From Sindora glabra (taxonomy: Eukaryota > Streptophyta > Magnoliopsida > Fabales > Fabaceae), in NCBI GenBank assembly GCA_020226215.1, contig CM035235.1, forward strand, positions 68,597,283-68,661,282: 64,000 nt of DNA, in the 5' to 3' direction. Every line of letters starts with the position of its first letter. Within the stretch, counting starts at the first letter, position 1. The translations under genes and the position numbers were made by a program. A model generated the notes under the pieces. It searched no databases. It had not been told where the DNA came from and was given only the letters and a program-made list of their open reading frames with translations. Of this stretch, positions 1 to 13,070 are shown one piece after another.

Positions 1-1907
1 TTTGGGTTTTAAGTGTTGATTCTTGAAACTTTGTTGCAAAAAGGAATTAAGGGTTTAAGGTATTTTTTTTTTATTTTTACTTGATTGGGTGTTTAGGACC
101 AACTAGTTAATTTTTTAGTATCTCTTCCTCTCCTGCAAACTATAAGTAAGTAGATAATCTACTTAAAATGTTATTTTGAATAAATGAATTATGAATTAAG
201 CTTAAAGGTTAATTGTTTAAGAAATTTGAGTATCTAAGCTTTCAATATTATTGTTGGAATAGATTAGTGTTTATTTTAAGCTGGAAATATAAATAGATGT
301 TTGTGTATAATGATTTTGAACTAGAATTTGCATAGGTTGGTTTATATTTGGTTTAATGATATCATAAGGAATTTTATAATTTTTCAAAAAGTAATCAAAT
401 ATGATATTCAAATATGGCCTAGTAAAAAACCAGGTTCAACTACATAATCAAATACTTAATTAAGGCTTTGCTTTAAGATGGGAATAGTTAAGTATGATAC
501 TTGATTATGATTAAATCACAAGTCTATAACCAAGTACTATAGTCAAGTGTCTCAAAATAAGGTGCTCTATGCCTAAAGATATTTAGTTATTACAATTGAA
601 TATAGTTTTCATGGAGCCTTATTTTTTACTACTATAGTTGAGTATCCTTCCTTTAAAACTTATATGACTTTTATAATCAAATTGTATGCTATAACTGAGT
701 TAAAAAGTGATATGTTTATTTATGAATAAGATGATAATTCCCATATAGGAATGTGCTAGTATGTATGATTATGATTGGGGGAAGAAATGATATGATGAGA
801 ATGAAATTAATTTTGAATTCAAAAAATATTTATGAAGAGATAAGATTGATCTTAAAGGAATAAGGATGTGTTTATGAAAGAATAAAATTAACTCGAGAGT
901 CACAAAGTGGTTTGCTTGTATTATTTTTATTATGCATAATGATATATGATGTCATTGGCATTTGTTAAAAATACAATGTAAATAGCAACATGATAAGTTA
1001 TTATAAGCAGATGTATGACAAAAGAATTAATATTTAAGTAGATTACTTACTTACTGAAACAATGTTTCATTGTTTTAGTTTCTTTAATATTTTCAAATAT
1101 ATCTACTAAACCTTTCTAGCCACCACTAATTATTTAAAAGTAGGAATTTCTTTGATACTTTAAGATGTGCAACCATAATTTTGTTAGAATTTAATTAGAA
1201 AGGGATTTAGGCCATGTAGACAAATTTGAACATGCTACAATATAACTTTTGTTTTGTAAATATTTTTGAAATGTATATGAAATCAATTATTTAAATTAAT
1301 TAATCTTTTAGCCACTATATAATGACATTAAAATAGGTTTAGTGAAGTTAGTGAAAATTAAAAAATAAGTTTCACACTAATCAAGATCAAGCATGTTATA
1401 AGATTAATGTATTGAAATTTATATTTTTAATTTTAATTTACTTATTCTAATATTAAAAAAATAATCTAATGATAAAAAATTCTTGAAAGGTTAAGCATTC
1501 CCATAACATTAGTCTAATTACAAATCAAGGGGTCACTTGATTTGCAACAATAACATAAAAAGTTTTATTTTCTAGAAAATATGAATAAAATAGGTTACTT
1601 GGTTTATTATTATTTAACAATTTGAGGAAAATAAGACCTCTCAAGAAGTTACTTATCCCCATCCTTTTAGGTAAATTTTACTTCATGTGTTCCTTATGGA
1701 TATAAAAATAAAATATTTTTTATTAAATTGAATTAATAATAACTAAAAATTATTATTACGTATTATAATAATATTTAGGATATAGCAGTCATTTATTAAT
1801 ATTTTGAAAATTTTTGAAGTTAAATCAAATAAAACATAAAAATTACTTATTGGAAAATGTCACTTCCATAGAATTAATTAAACAACTTTAAACCTTTGTT
1901 AAGAAAT
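1..1907. other. AT-rich non-coding DNA
   Basis: No reading frame of useful length, RNA gene or recognisable domain was found on either strand. The sequence is AT-rich with many short homopolymer runs, as in plant intergenic DNA. Confidence 0.6.
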
Positions 1908-1910
1908 TTA

Positions 1911-3024
1911 AGTGGCATTTAGTTCATAGAATATTTTTAACATTCTCAAGTATATTTTAGGAGAATATTACATTCTCATATTTGGTTCAAGATTTGAAAA
2001 AAAAATACCTGGTGATATCACATTCCTAAAAAAAATTTTAACTTAACTTTCTCCTAAAATATTATATTCTCATGTTTTTTACCCTAAATCCTAAATTCTA
2101 AAATAAAATGACAAAATTATACTCACATTTAAAATTTTTTTTATTTATCACTTAATCAAATAATTTTTAATTTAAACTAGAAAATAATTATTACTTTATT
2201 TTTAAAATATTTTTATTATTAAGAAATACAATGACATTAATTTTTAACTATAATTTCTTTTCTATTGTTGTTCCTAATGTTTGGAAGATTATTTTAATAT
2301 AATTATATATACATATAATTTTTTATTAAAAATAATGCAACAGTTAGAGTTTTTTTTTAAAAAGGTGTATTTATATATAATAAAATAATACTATTTTTAT
2401 ATTAGATAAAAAATTATAATGTAAAATTTAATACTAGTATGAAATATAATTGTAAAAATAATTTAGCTGTGAAAATTTATAATTTTATAAAAAAAATATT
2501 AAGTATATTTGATATTATAATAACAACTTAAATAAATTATGCTTACTTCATTTTAAAAATTGATCTAATAATAATACTAATAATTATAATAATAAATTAT
2601 AACATATAAAAATATAATATATTAGATATTAAAATATAATAAAGTGTAAAATATTTTTATATATATATTAATGAATTTTTAGTTATTAAATATTGAGATT
2701 TAATTTATTAGGTGTAAAAAAATTTGATTATTTATGTAATTTTAAATAAAAATATGATTTATTAAATTATATTTTATAATAAAAAATTTGATAAAAGTAT
2801 TTTTGACATAATATTAAAATTCCTAAGAATATCAAATATGAACTAAATATAGTAATATAGCATATTTAGAAATTTGACAAATTTTTTTAAAAAAAATTTG
2901 TAGTGAACTAAATGTAGGAATATTACATTCTTATGAATTAAATTCTCAAGAATCACATTCTCAATACATTCCTAAGATTATACACTTTTCTGTAAATATA
3001 AAATTTCATGAACTAAATACCACC
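1911..3024. mobile_element. Non-autonomous PIF/Harbinger-like element (1.1 kb)
   Basis: The left end reads AGTGGCATTTAGTTCAT and the inverted right end GGTGGTATTTAGTTCAT, so 15 of 17 bases match. The element is flanked on both sides by TTA (1908-1910 and 3025-3027), the target duplication typical of PIF/Harbinger and Tourist-like elements. Both subterminal regions carry repeated short motifs such as CATTCTCA and TACATTCT in opposite orientations. The interior is AT-rich and has no transposase frame, so it would depend on an enzyme supplied elsewhere. Family assignment rests on the TSD length and sequence and on the inverted ends. Confidence 0.75.
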
Positions 3025-3027
3025 TTA

Positions 3028-6000
3028 TAAAGAAAATTACTTCTTAAAAAATTTAATTACTTGTAAGAATTTATTTTTTATGTAAATCAAACAACTCCTA
3101 AAAATTATACAAATATTAAAAGTAGTAAGAGATTACTATGGATTCGATGCAACCTATATCAAAAGTGTGAGGGAATCATTAAGGTTAGCAATGATGGAGT
3201 CAAGATCTAGAAGATAGTGGGAACATTAAAATATATAATTAAAATATAAAAAATAATTTTATATTATTTTAATTAATATATAAATTTAAATAATGATGCA
3301 TATAAAATTGTAAGCATTATAATTAAAAAAATCATTACATTACACAGTTACCTCAAATATAATTTCATATTTTAAAATCTATTGTATAATCAATTCATTA
3401 TAAAATATTAGATAAATTACACTCACTTTCCCTTAAGTTTAAGGTAATTATACTCCATACCCCTTTATTTTCAATTTCGGTAATCATCTCTTGAAATTGA
3501 TGGAATTTAGTATTATTTACTATTTCAACACGCACACTCTTTGCTTAATAGGTAAGTTTTAATTCTCTTTTTCTCTCCTCATTTCTTTTTCTTTATATAA
3601 TAATATAAAATTAATTCATATTAATAATAAATTAAATTAAATTTTATATTTTTTAAATAAATAAAAATTTAAATTTAATTGACTATCTTCCATTATTAAT
3701 AAATAAGATGATATACATAATTAGAAATTTTAATACTAGTTTTTTTATTAACATTAAGAGAATTTTAACTATTTTCATTAATTTAGTAATGCATAAATAA
3801 AATAATAGTATAAAATTCATATATATACTAATAATGAATCAAATTTAAATCTAAATAAAAAATATCTAATTTTAACAATTTACAATTTAGTTGGCTTTAA
3901 TATTTTTATATGTGAATTGTTAAATATAAAATTAAAATAATTTATTTAATTTCTAATTTAATTAGATTTCAAATTTGATTCACCATTAGTGAAAAATATC
4001 TTACACTATTAGTAATGAGTAAAAGACACATCATTAAAAAATATAATGATAAAAAATGTTTTAACAATAATAAAAAATTATTAAATTTTTTTATTGATAT
4101 GATAATACATAAATGAGTGATAATATAAAATTAATTTGTATTAGAAATGAATCAAATTCAAATCCTTTTAATTAATACAAAGTTTATATATAATTTGGTA
4201 AATTACATGATACTCTAATTTATTGTAATCGAATTTTTCATGAAAAGAATTCAATCAAAATCTTATCTTGTTAAATTCAAAATTTTAGAAAAGATACCAT
4301 TATCAAATTATATTTAGAAATAATTTTGTATATTTTATATAATTTATATAGTTAATCTACAAATATCAAATAGGATATAAATTTAATTCATTAATTATTA
4401 ATGTAAATTAATTTTACATTATTATTTATCACAACATAATTTTATTACACTCTAGGATCCTATTCTGTATATTCTTATGAATTCTATTTGCCATTCTAAA
4501 ATGTTCAAAACAAGTATTAATAATATTCCAAACACGTGTAATTTCATTTTAGTTTAATGTATTTATAAAAATTTATATTATATCATATTATATTTTACAC
4601 AATTTAGTTCTAATTTTTTAAATTAATAAAATTCATATTTAGGTTTAGTTTAATATATTAACAAAAATTTTAAATGCTTATATGCATCTTATTTTAATTT
4701 TTTTTATAATGATAGGAGTGGTTCACTAAACTACTCATTTTAATTTTCAATGTTGATAAAAATTATATTTTAATCAATTAATTGTTTAATTAAATATTTT
4801 TAAAAAAATTATATGAACCATTTAGTTGTTTCAAAACTCTAATTTTGAGCAATTAGCATTTTCCTTTTATTATAATTATATTTATTGTCTATATAAATAA
4901 AATTTAAAGTAGGTTTCTAGTATTCAAATGCTTGGTTAATTTATCATTTATAAGGTCTAGCGAAACAAGGAATAGTTGCAAAAATTGCATAGGTATATAA
5001 CGACTCGAGCCAAAAAATGAGGTAAATTGGCAAAGACGAAGCGATAGAGCTACTCAATATGAATGTTTCAATTATGAGGTTTGTTTTTAAGAGGAGCTGA
5101 CTCCTAATTTGGATGAAGTTTCGATGAAGGCCAAATAACCCTTCAAGTTCTTTAACTCAGTCTTATGTTATATCAACAGTTTTTCCAAAGGACGATCATG
5201 TTGAAGTTTTCTAAGTTTATGATTTAAGATTGCTACAACCTCATAATGCCAATCGAATTTACTTCAATAATTCGTGAAAATAAATAACGTTTTAGCCATC
5301 CATTAGTAAATAATGCATATAAATTTTCTCTAAATCTTAAGCATATAAATTTCCATTCTTTCTTCTTCTTGTTCTTTATTTTTAGTCCAAATGCATTTTG
5401 AAATAATTCTTGCCATTAAATTAGTAAACCGGATAAATTAGATGTAATAATCAAAATGTCAGAATCCAACTTAAACATATCAACAATAATCATTTATCAG
5501 AAAAGAATAAAAAACCTAGATGTATTTTCATTATTTAGAACAGAATTCAAATCCTAATGTAGGAAAAATTCAGATACTACGCAATGCAAATAGGAAAAGG
5601 AAATCAAAATGCACAACTAATCAAGAGAAAAGAAAATCAAATCAAGGATAGAATTATAAAATTTAATCAATAGCAATCTCAATTAATATACGCATACTTA
5701 AAAGCTGTCAAACGATTGAATTCAGAGCTGGGGCCTGATGGTGTGCGGCGGAAGCGTGCTGCCATGGCTAAGACATTGAACTATTGCAATGGCTAGTGGG
5801 TGTGGTGGCTAAGCTTCTAGCTACCATGGAAGACTTCAAGTACGTAGTCCCCAGCTTTCAAAGACGGTTGCAATAGAGAAGTCTAGGTAAGTGATAATGT
5901 GAAGCAGAAAACCCGGTGACAAGTACATAAATTTTTGTGATTCAAAATATGTGAGGATAATTTTGATATGTCCTAAGGGTTTATGTCTATCTTTTTTTAG

Positions 6001-6428
6001 TGGCTCAAATTACATCTTATTAAAATGAACCGCTCATATTTACATTTTTTAAAATATTCATTAATATTTAAAATTTTAGTTTGAGTAATACAGAATTGAC
6101 CTTTTCTTATAATTTCTTATGTCTTCTTCAATTAAAAGAAGGCTATGTTCTTTTTGCCTATTAGGACCTAAAAGCTAATTACAAATGATATCAAATAAAT
6201 TACCAAATGAGATCTCCATTTTCTCATCGTAAGTTGGAGCCAAACCCACCCATTGCTTATCCTTAAAAAGAAGAGAAGCCCTAGCACCACATTAATCAGG
6301 TTATGGCAAACAAGAAGTTGAGTAAGACAAATATTAGTCGGCCTATAAGACCAAAAATCTTCTACATGATTCGTGGTTGGAATGCAGACACGTTGCATAA
6401 TTAACGTAACTGTGTTATACACAAACAA
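3028..6428. other. Non-coding DNA with minor low-AT pockets
   Basis: No protein-coding gene is recognised. Near 3410-3530 the text resembles one end of a common plant non-autonomous element (a run about acactcactttccctta), but no matching second end was found. A short lower-AT pocket at about 5716-5890 and another at about 6180-6428 have no recognisable product. The latter is the left half of the locus later split by the copia insertion. Confidence 0.45.
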
Positions 6429-6433
6429 TCGTC

Positions 6434-6883
6434 TGTCAGAATTTTTTATAATTCATAAATTATTTCAATAATCATACAACCATGAATCCATAAAAAAGAG
6501 TACAATAATTACATAAATAAAATTAAGAGTTTTAGAATTACCTGAACCTCCTACTGCATCCATAATATTAGGTTAATAATTTGATTGGATCACTGCCCAC
6601 ACATTCTCGGATGAGCTCAGAGAGAATTATGAATAACAAATTGTAATGTGAAGGGAAACTGTAACTCATCTTAAAAAGAGGTGAGTAGGGATCCTAACCC
6701 TAATTAAAACTCAATTATGATTAATTAGTCTATCACAATTAATCTAAAATTAGAGTATATGCACACACTTTAGAGTTATATTATAACATAAAAATTAGGT
6801 ATTATTACTATATTAATGATATTGAATTATTATTTAATTCAAATATATATTAAAATGTGTTAATCCACAATATTTATTTTACA
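6434..6883 (-). repeat. 3' LTR of the copia element
   Basis: It aligns along its length with 12613-13065 (for example ttagaattacctgaacctcc in both). It begins TG and ends CA on the plus strand. Differences from the other LTR include many substitutions and small indels, which indicates an old insertion. Confidence 0.93.
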
Positions 6884-6898
6884 ATCTCTCACTTTGAT
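6884..6898 (-). other. Polypurine tract of the copia element
   Basis: Read on the minus strand this is ATCAAAGTGAGAGAT, directly before the TG of the 3' LTR. It matches the purine tract that primes plus-strand synthesis in plant copia elements. Confidence 0.85.
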
Positions 6899-7276
6899 AA
6901 TCACATTTTAATACATAATTTTGAATTACAATATGTGACCACAATTAAATAATGTCATTAATATAATTCATACCATTACAACCATTGGTTAAATATGATA
7001 TTTCATTAAATGCATACCTGATCATCCGATAGGGTTGAAAAGATATACATATATGAAATACCCATTCCAAAAGACCAAACAAAATGTGCATAATCAAAAT
7101 ATACAAAATGATCCGTGCATCCGCCCAAGATGCTTTACAATAGTTTGAGATATGATCTTAATGTCTCCTTATATTGCTATAGTACGATAAGTGTATTTTA
7201 CAATATGATAAAATGGCAATATTATAAAATTTTGAGATCAACTCAATTTCAGTGTCAAAATACACAAGTACTCCTA

Positions 7277-7873
7277 CTAACCTAAAACATTAAAAGATTC
7301 AATAAGACCCATATCCAATACATGTCTTTTAAACATTTCTACAGCTAGGCCTTTGGTTAATGGGTCTGCGAGCATACAATTTGTCGAAATATATTCAATA
7401 TGAGTAAGATGCTCGCGTGTCTTCTCTCTCACAAATTGATATTTCACATCAAAATGCTTTGTGCGGGTAGAACTTTTATTGTTTTGAGGGAAGCTGACAG
7501 GAGCAGTATTGTCGTAATAAATGGTTAAAAGTTTTGAAATGCTTTCAACTAAGCCAAATTCAAAAATAAAATTCCTTAATCATATAACCTCTCGAGTGGG
7601 TTCATAGCAAGTGACATACTCTACTTCCATAGTAGAAGTTGCTGTTAAAGATTATTTGACACTCTTCCACGATACAGCTCCTCCTGCTAGTTTAAAGTTA
7701 TATTCAGATGTTGATTTCTTATCATTTGAACAACCGGCAAATTCAGAGTCTGAATAGCCTGTACAAATCAGATCACTGGATTTTCTATAAGTCAACGTAT
7801 AATTCTTTGTACCTTGTAAGTATCTCATGACTTTCTTAGCTGCTATCTAGTATCTTTGACCAGGATTACTTAA
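7277..7873 (-). pseudogene. copia RNase H, degenerate
   Basis: The region downstream of RT translates, with stops and shifts, into RNase H-like text. It ends in LADPLTKGLAVEMFKRHV, close to the stop at 7277-7279. RNase H would remove the RNA template strand. Its position at the end of the polyprotein is as expected for Ty1/copia. Confidence 0.75.
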
Positions 7874-8871
7874 TTACCTCCCAAACACACTAATTGCAAA
7901 AGTAATATCTGGGTGTGTACACACCTGGGTATACATCAAACTACCAATAGCGGAAGCATATGGGACCATGCTTATTCTATATTTTTCATCATCATTTTGA
8001 GGACACTGGGCTTTGGAAAATACTTCACCCTTTTGAATGGGCGTACTAGTATGCAAGCATGAAGCCATGTTAAATCTTTTAAGCACTTTATCTATATATG
8101 CTTTTTGAGACAAACTAAGCAAACCTCGAGATCTGTCACGATGGATCTCTATGCCAAGCACAAAAGATGCATTACCAAGATCCTTCATATCAAAATTCTG
8201 TGACAGTGCCATTTTTGTCTCATTCAAAAGATTCACATCATTACTCGCAAGGAGAATGTCGTCAACATACAACATAAGGATCATAAAATTACTCGCACTC
8301 ATCATATAATAGATATACTGATCCACTGCATTCTAAATCCAAGAGAGGACACAATTTCATGAAATTTGAGATACCATTGCCTGGATGCTTGTTTCAAGCC
8401 ATATATCAACTTATTTAACTTACATACTAAGTGCTCTTTTCCATTCTCTTAGAAACCATCTGGTTGTTTCATATAAACTATCTCCGACAGGTCACCATTA
8501 AGGAAGGCAATCTTCACATCCATTTGATATAGCTCGAGATCAAAATGAGCTACCAAAGCCATTATAACTTAAAATGAGTCTTTTGTCGAGACTGGTGAGA
8601 AAATCTCTTTATAATCAACTCCTTCCTTCTGCGTGTAACCTTTAGCAACTAATCTGGCTTTGTATCTTTCAATCTCGCCTTTAACAGTCCATTTGGTCTT
8701 AAAAATCCATTTGTATCCAACTGGTTTACATCCTTCAGGTAGTTCTACCAAATCCCATACATTATTCTTGTACATCAAATTTATTTCATCCTCCATGGCA
8801 TGAATCCATTCAGAGGAATTAGAACTTGAAATAGCTTCTGAGAAGCTAATAGGATCAGAATCATCATTCAC
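7874..8871 (-). pseudogene. copia reverse transcriptase, broken
   Basis: The N-terminal fingers (8871-8569) read KWIFKTK, ERYKARLVAKGYTQ and FSPVSTKDSF. The palm (8326-7874), in another frame, contains LYVDDILLAS, the YVDD catalytic motif of copia RT. About 240 bases between them carry the remaining text with stops. The enzyme would copy element RNA to DNA in the gag particle. Confidence 0.93.
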
Positions 8872-9229
8872 ATCAGACTCATGCTCTTACAAATAAACTA
8901 TATAATCATTTGAAATTGCCTGACGACGAGTTCTTTGCGATCTTCTCAGGGGAACTTCCTCAATTACATCATTTAGTTCATTTACTAGTTAGATTGGTTC
9001 AATCATAGGTTGATCTAGATCATCTTGCTGCTCTATATGAGATGGTTTAACAAAAGGCACTATTAGAGGAACATCACTTTGTTTATCAGCTGTTTGGGAA
9101 ATATTGCTTTGTTCTTCTCCTAGAGAGATCTAAAGTAATTTTCTCCCACTATTCAAGTCATCCTCAAAGTAGACAGCACGATCTGACTCAATAACTCTTG
9201 ATGAATGAGATGGGTAATAAAACCTACTT

Positions 9230-9846
9230 CCTCTTGAACCAATGTAGTAGCCAATAAAATACCCACTAATTGTTCTTGCTTTAAGTTTCTTAGTTTATGG
9301 GTTATAAGGCTTAATTTTAGCTTTGCAGCCCCAAATATGGAAATGTTTCAAGCTTGACTTATTACCATACATCAGCTTATATGAAGTCTTTGACACAGAT
9401 TTTCTCGAAACTTAGTTTAACATATACGCAGCAGTTCTTAGAGCATCACCCTATAAAAATTCTGGTAAAATGGAATGAGTCAGCATACATCGTACCATCT
9501 CCATGAGTATTCTGTTCCTTCGCTCTGCAATTCCATTTCGTTCTGGTATGTTAGGCATAGTGTAACTAGCCTCTATTCCACACTCTTGTAAATATTTTGC
9601 AAAGGGACTAGGATTTCTTCCAGTTTCATCATATCTACCATAAAATTCACCACCTCTATCTGAATGTACACATTTAATTTTCTTTCCTAGCTTTAATTTA
9701 ATTGTTGTCTTGAACCTTTTGAAGGCTTCCAATGCTCCATACTTTTCAGAAAGAAGTTTCACCCATCCAAATCTTGAATAGTCATCAATGAAGGTGATGA
9801 AATACTTGAAGCCTCCCATTGCATTGGGTAAGATGGGCCCACACAC
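9230..9846 (-). pseudogene. copia integrase catalytic core, broken
   Basis: The integrase would insert the cDNA into the genome. The segment 9846-9451 contains FITFIDDYSRFGWV, then VHSDRGGEF with the second catalytic Asp, and PERNGIAERRNR with the catalytic Glu. Beyond 9451 the conserved C-terminal text continues in another phase (towards about 9230) with stops. The first catalytic Asp region lies at the frame break just upstream, near 9850. Confidence 0.9.
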
Positions 9847-9863
9847 ATCAATATGGATTAACT

Positions 9864-10520
9864 CTAGAATACTTTCTTTCTTGGTCTTATTCCCTTTTCT
9901 AGCCTAACCGTTAGTTTTCCTTTGATGCAATCCATACAGACGCTGAAATCCGAGAAGTCAAGTTTAGGTAAAACACCTTCTTTTATCAATCGTTCCATTC
10001 TTTCTTTGGAGATGTGGCTTAATCTTCTATGCCAAAGCATTGAAAATGTTTCATTTAGTCTTGGCCTTTTATTTCTAACAACTGTGTTAATGAAATTTTC
10101 AAAATCATTATCCAAATCAATTTTATATAAGCCATTATTCAAAGTACCAGTTCCAACCACACATGAGTCATAATATAACTTAAAATTATTATTTCCAAAT
10201 AAACATGAATATCCATTTTGGTCCAAACAAGTTATAAAAATTAAATTCCTTCTCATAGAAGGTACAAAAATAACATTTTTCAATTCTAAAACATGATTAG
10301 TGGACAAATATAAAGAAATGACTCCTATGTGTTCAACTTGTACTTTATCTCCATTTCCTAACTTCAAAATGGTTTCACCCTTACTTGGCCTCCTCAGATT
10401 TCTTAGTACCTGCAAGCAATTAGTGACATGGATAGTGGTACCAATATCCAGCCACCAAGTGTTAGTGGGAACTTTAACACTATTAGATTTAAAACAAACT
10501 AGAGTTAGAGGGTTACCTTT
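9864..10520 (-). pseudogene. copia protease and GAG-pre-integrase region
   Basis: Near 10430-10490 the minus strand encodes a WWLD-G-T-H-like segment. This is the position of the aspartic protease active site (usually DSGAT or DSGCT) and it appears altered. Downstream is the GAG-pre-integrase domain, with MLWHRRLSHISKERM and a CMDCIKGK motif (His and Cys zinc ligands) at about 9950-10030. The stretch 10415-9864 is open for 183 codons. Confidence 0.88.
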
Positions 10521-10705
10521 CTTCTTCTTTTCAAGCCATTTCTTAAATTTAAAATAGTCTACCCTTTATGCTCATACTTCTTGCAGAATTTACAGTTTCC
10601 TTTGAACATGGCTTTCTTAGGCTTATGTTACTGCTCCCTCACATCATTCCTCTTCCTTTCATAATTAGATTTCCCCTTATTGTCCTTCTAGAAGGGCTTA
10701 TTTGC

Positions 10706-11332
10706 TTATCCAGAACTCGAACCATGAGTAACAAAATTTGCCACTTGCATCTTTATTTTTTTCATATCCTCTTCTACTTGAGTCAATATGGAAATCATCT
10801 CATTGATGGTCCATTCTCCTTTTTTAGTATTGTAAGATGTTTTCAATACATCAAATTGAGGAGGAAGTGACTCCAAGGCTCGCCAAATCAGGTAACTATC
10901 TCCTAAATCAACATTCATACTCTTTAATCGATTGTAATAATGCACCAATTTCATTATATTCTCCCGAACACCACCCACTCCATCATATATAGTCTTCTCC
11001 AAAAAGGACAGAAAATATTCTTTTTTAGCTTTATCAAACTTAACATACTTTTCAGCCACTGAATCCAAGAACACTTTCACCTTCTAACTATCAGGAATAC
11101 TCTGCCTAATAGTCTTATCTATAGTGTACTTTATCACCATTAGATAGACTCTATTGGAATAAGTCCATTTTTCATGTTGGGCTCTTTGGGCAAGAGTTGA
11201 CTCCTCATTGATCTCTAATTCCTCCTCACGCAAAGTCAGATCAAGATTAGAGACCGCTAGATACAGTCTCAAGGATTCCACCTAATTTTCATGATTAGTT
11301 CTATTTAAAGTTTTCACAGAAGTTAGTTGCAT
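10706..11332 (-). pseudogene. copia gag (UBN2-type capsid region), broken
   Basis: This is the N-terminal part of the polyprotein, which would form the particle that packages element RNA. Two in-phase stretches (11281-11084 and 11080-10706) are separated by one stop codon. The segment with RALESLPPQFDVLKTSYNT matches the plant copia gag (UBN2/DUF4219) signature. A stop also lies about 16 codons after the likely start. A following CCHC-like stretch near 10590 is only partly visible. Confidence 0.88.
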
Positions 11333-12086
11333 AGGAATAAAAGCTGAGGAAAATTATTAAAATTTATGAAATTAATCATAAATTAACAACATTACATGTT
11401 TGAACAATAATCATGCTTAAATTTTCCTCTCAATTATGCAACTATTTACAGTATAATCCTATAATACTTAGTATCGATAGGGTATAAGTATTATAACATA
11501 ATACAAGAATCACATGCTAAATTCCTAAAACCTAACACTGATAGGGTATTTAAAATTTTAGAAAGTTAACATACAATTCTAATACCCATGTTATTACCTA
11601 CAAACTATATTAATAGAATTGTACCGATAAGGTATAATTTTCATTAATATAGTATTCTCTTAATTTTATTATTCCAAAATTATCATATCATTAATTTAAT
11701 CAACACAATATATACATTAAATAAAACATTACAAGAATTTCATGCAATTAACCCACGATAGGTGAGTTTGATTACATAAAATTTAAAGGCATAACATCAA
11801 CAATTATAATCTTTATATAAATTAAACAATCAATTGCATATTAATGACAAAATTAAGAAAATATGCATATAATATATAAATCATCCAAAAAAATTATACA
11901 ATATATAATTGTATAAAAATTATACAATAAAATTTCAAGCCAAAATTCTATTAAATTAATACTTAAAATAAAATTACGCAGTACACAAAAAATGACAAAA
12001 TAAATATAAAATGAAAGGCTAAATCGAAGGTCAAACGTACATATATATAATATAATATTATATAAACAAGTTATAGACATTAACCA

Positions 12087-12189
<103 letters not shown>

Positions 12190-12600
12190 CAAGTTTCAGA
12201 CGTTAACCTTTTATATATATAAATTTATTTATCCTAAATTAGATGAAAGGCTGACGTGAGGTGTGCTGACCAATTAGACAAGGCTGACGTGATATATATA
12301 TATATATATATCCAAAATGAACGTCAGATCATTTATGTATAAAATGCCAAATTCAAAAACCAAAAAATTTGTTTTACATAAAAATTAAAACACAGTTTTC
12401 ATATCACCAAAACTTGACAAATTGTTCTCAAAAATTAATTTCAAATCAAATAAATAACATTCTGATTAAAATAAATAAGAAACAATTAAATAATATCGTC
12501 ATAAGTATATTTGTGATTTATTATGGTCGAAACATATAAAGAATTTATACTAGGTAAAAAAAATATTAAGATATAATTTGTATAATTCGACTCATCAATA

Positions 12601-12612
12601 ACTCTGATGCTA
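12601..12612 (-). other. Primer-binding site of the copia element
   Basis: On the minus strand this reads TAGCATCAGAGT. It matches the initiator-Met tRNA type site (TGGTATCAGAGC) at 9 of 12 positions and abuts the 5' LTR, so its identity is secure despite decay. Confidence 0.8.
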
Positions 12613-13065
12613 ATTATAAATTTTTTTTATAATTTATAAATTATTTTAATAATCATACAACTATTAATTCATAAAGAAGAGTATAATAATTACACAAATA
12701 AAATTAAGAGTTTTAGAATTACCTGAACCTCCTGCTACATCCATGATATTAGGTTGAGAATTTAGCTGGATCACTGCCCACACATCCTTAGGTGAGTCTC
12801 AGAGAGAATTATGAATAACAAACTGTAATGTGATAAAAGACTGCAGCTCACCTTATAAGGAGGTGGGTAGAGATCCTAACCCTAATTAAAATTCAATTAG
12901 GATTAATTAATCCATCACAATTAATCTAGAATTAGGGTATATACACACACTTTAGAGTTATATTATAACATAAAATTTAAATATTATTATTATATTAATG
13001 ACATTAAATTATTATTTAATTCATATGTATATTAAAATGTGTTAGTCAAAAATATTTATTTTACA
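12613..13065 (-). repeat. 5' LTR of the copia element
   Basis: It aligns with the left LTR (6434-6883). Its outer end is the CA at 13064-13065, followed by the TCGTC target duplication. Its inner edge is set by the primer-binding site, because the terminal CA is no longer recognisable. Confidence 0.9.
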
Positions 13066-13070
13066 TCGTC

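Larger units (their letters stand above)
7277..11332 (-). pseudogene. copia gag-pol polyprotein, degenerate
   Basis: The ancestral frame probably opens at the ATG at 11332-11330 and ends at the stop at 7279-7277, about 1,350 codons, the usual length for a plant copia polyprotein. Domains run gag, protease, GAG-pre-integrase, integrase, RT, RNase H. Conserved pieces appear in all three minus frames, so there are at least three frame changes, and several codons have become stops. One is just after the first 16 codons, in the tryptophan position of gag. The final residues read LADPLTKGLAVEMFKRHV, typical of the RNase H tail of such elements. No function is expected. Confidence 0.92.

Noticed and set aside
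11853..12080. 75-codon frame in the copia leader
   Set aside because: It is hydrophobic AT-rich text next to the TA array, lies upstream of gag and is not conserved in copia elements.
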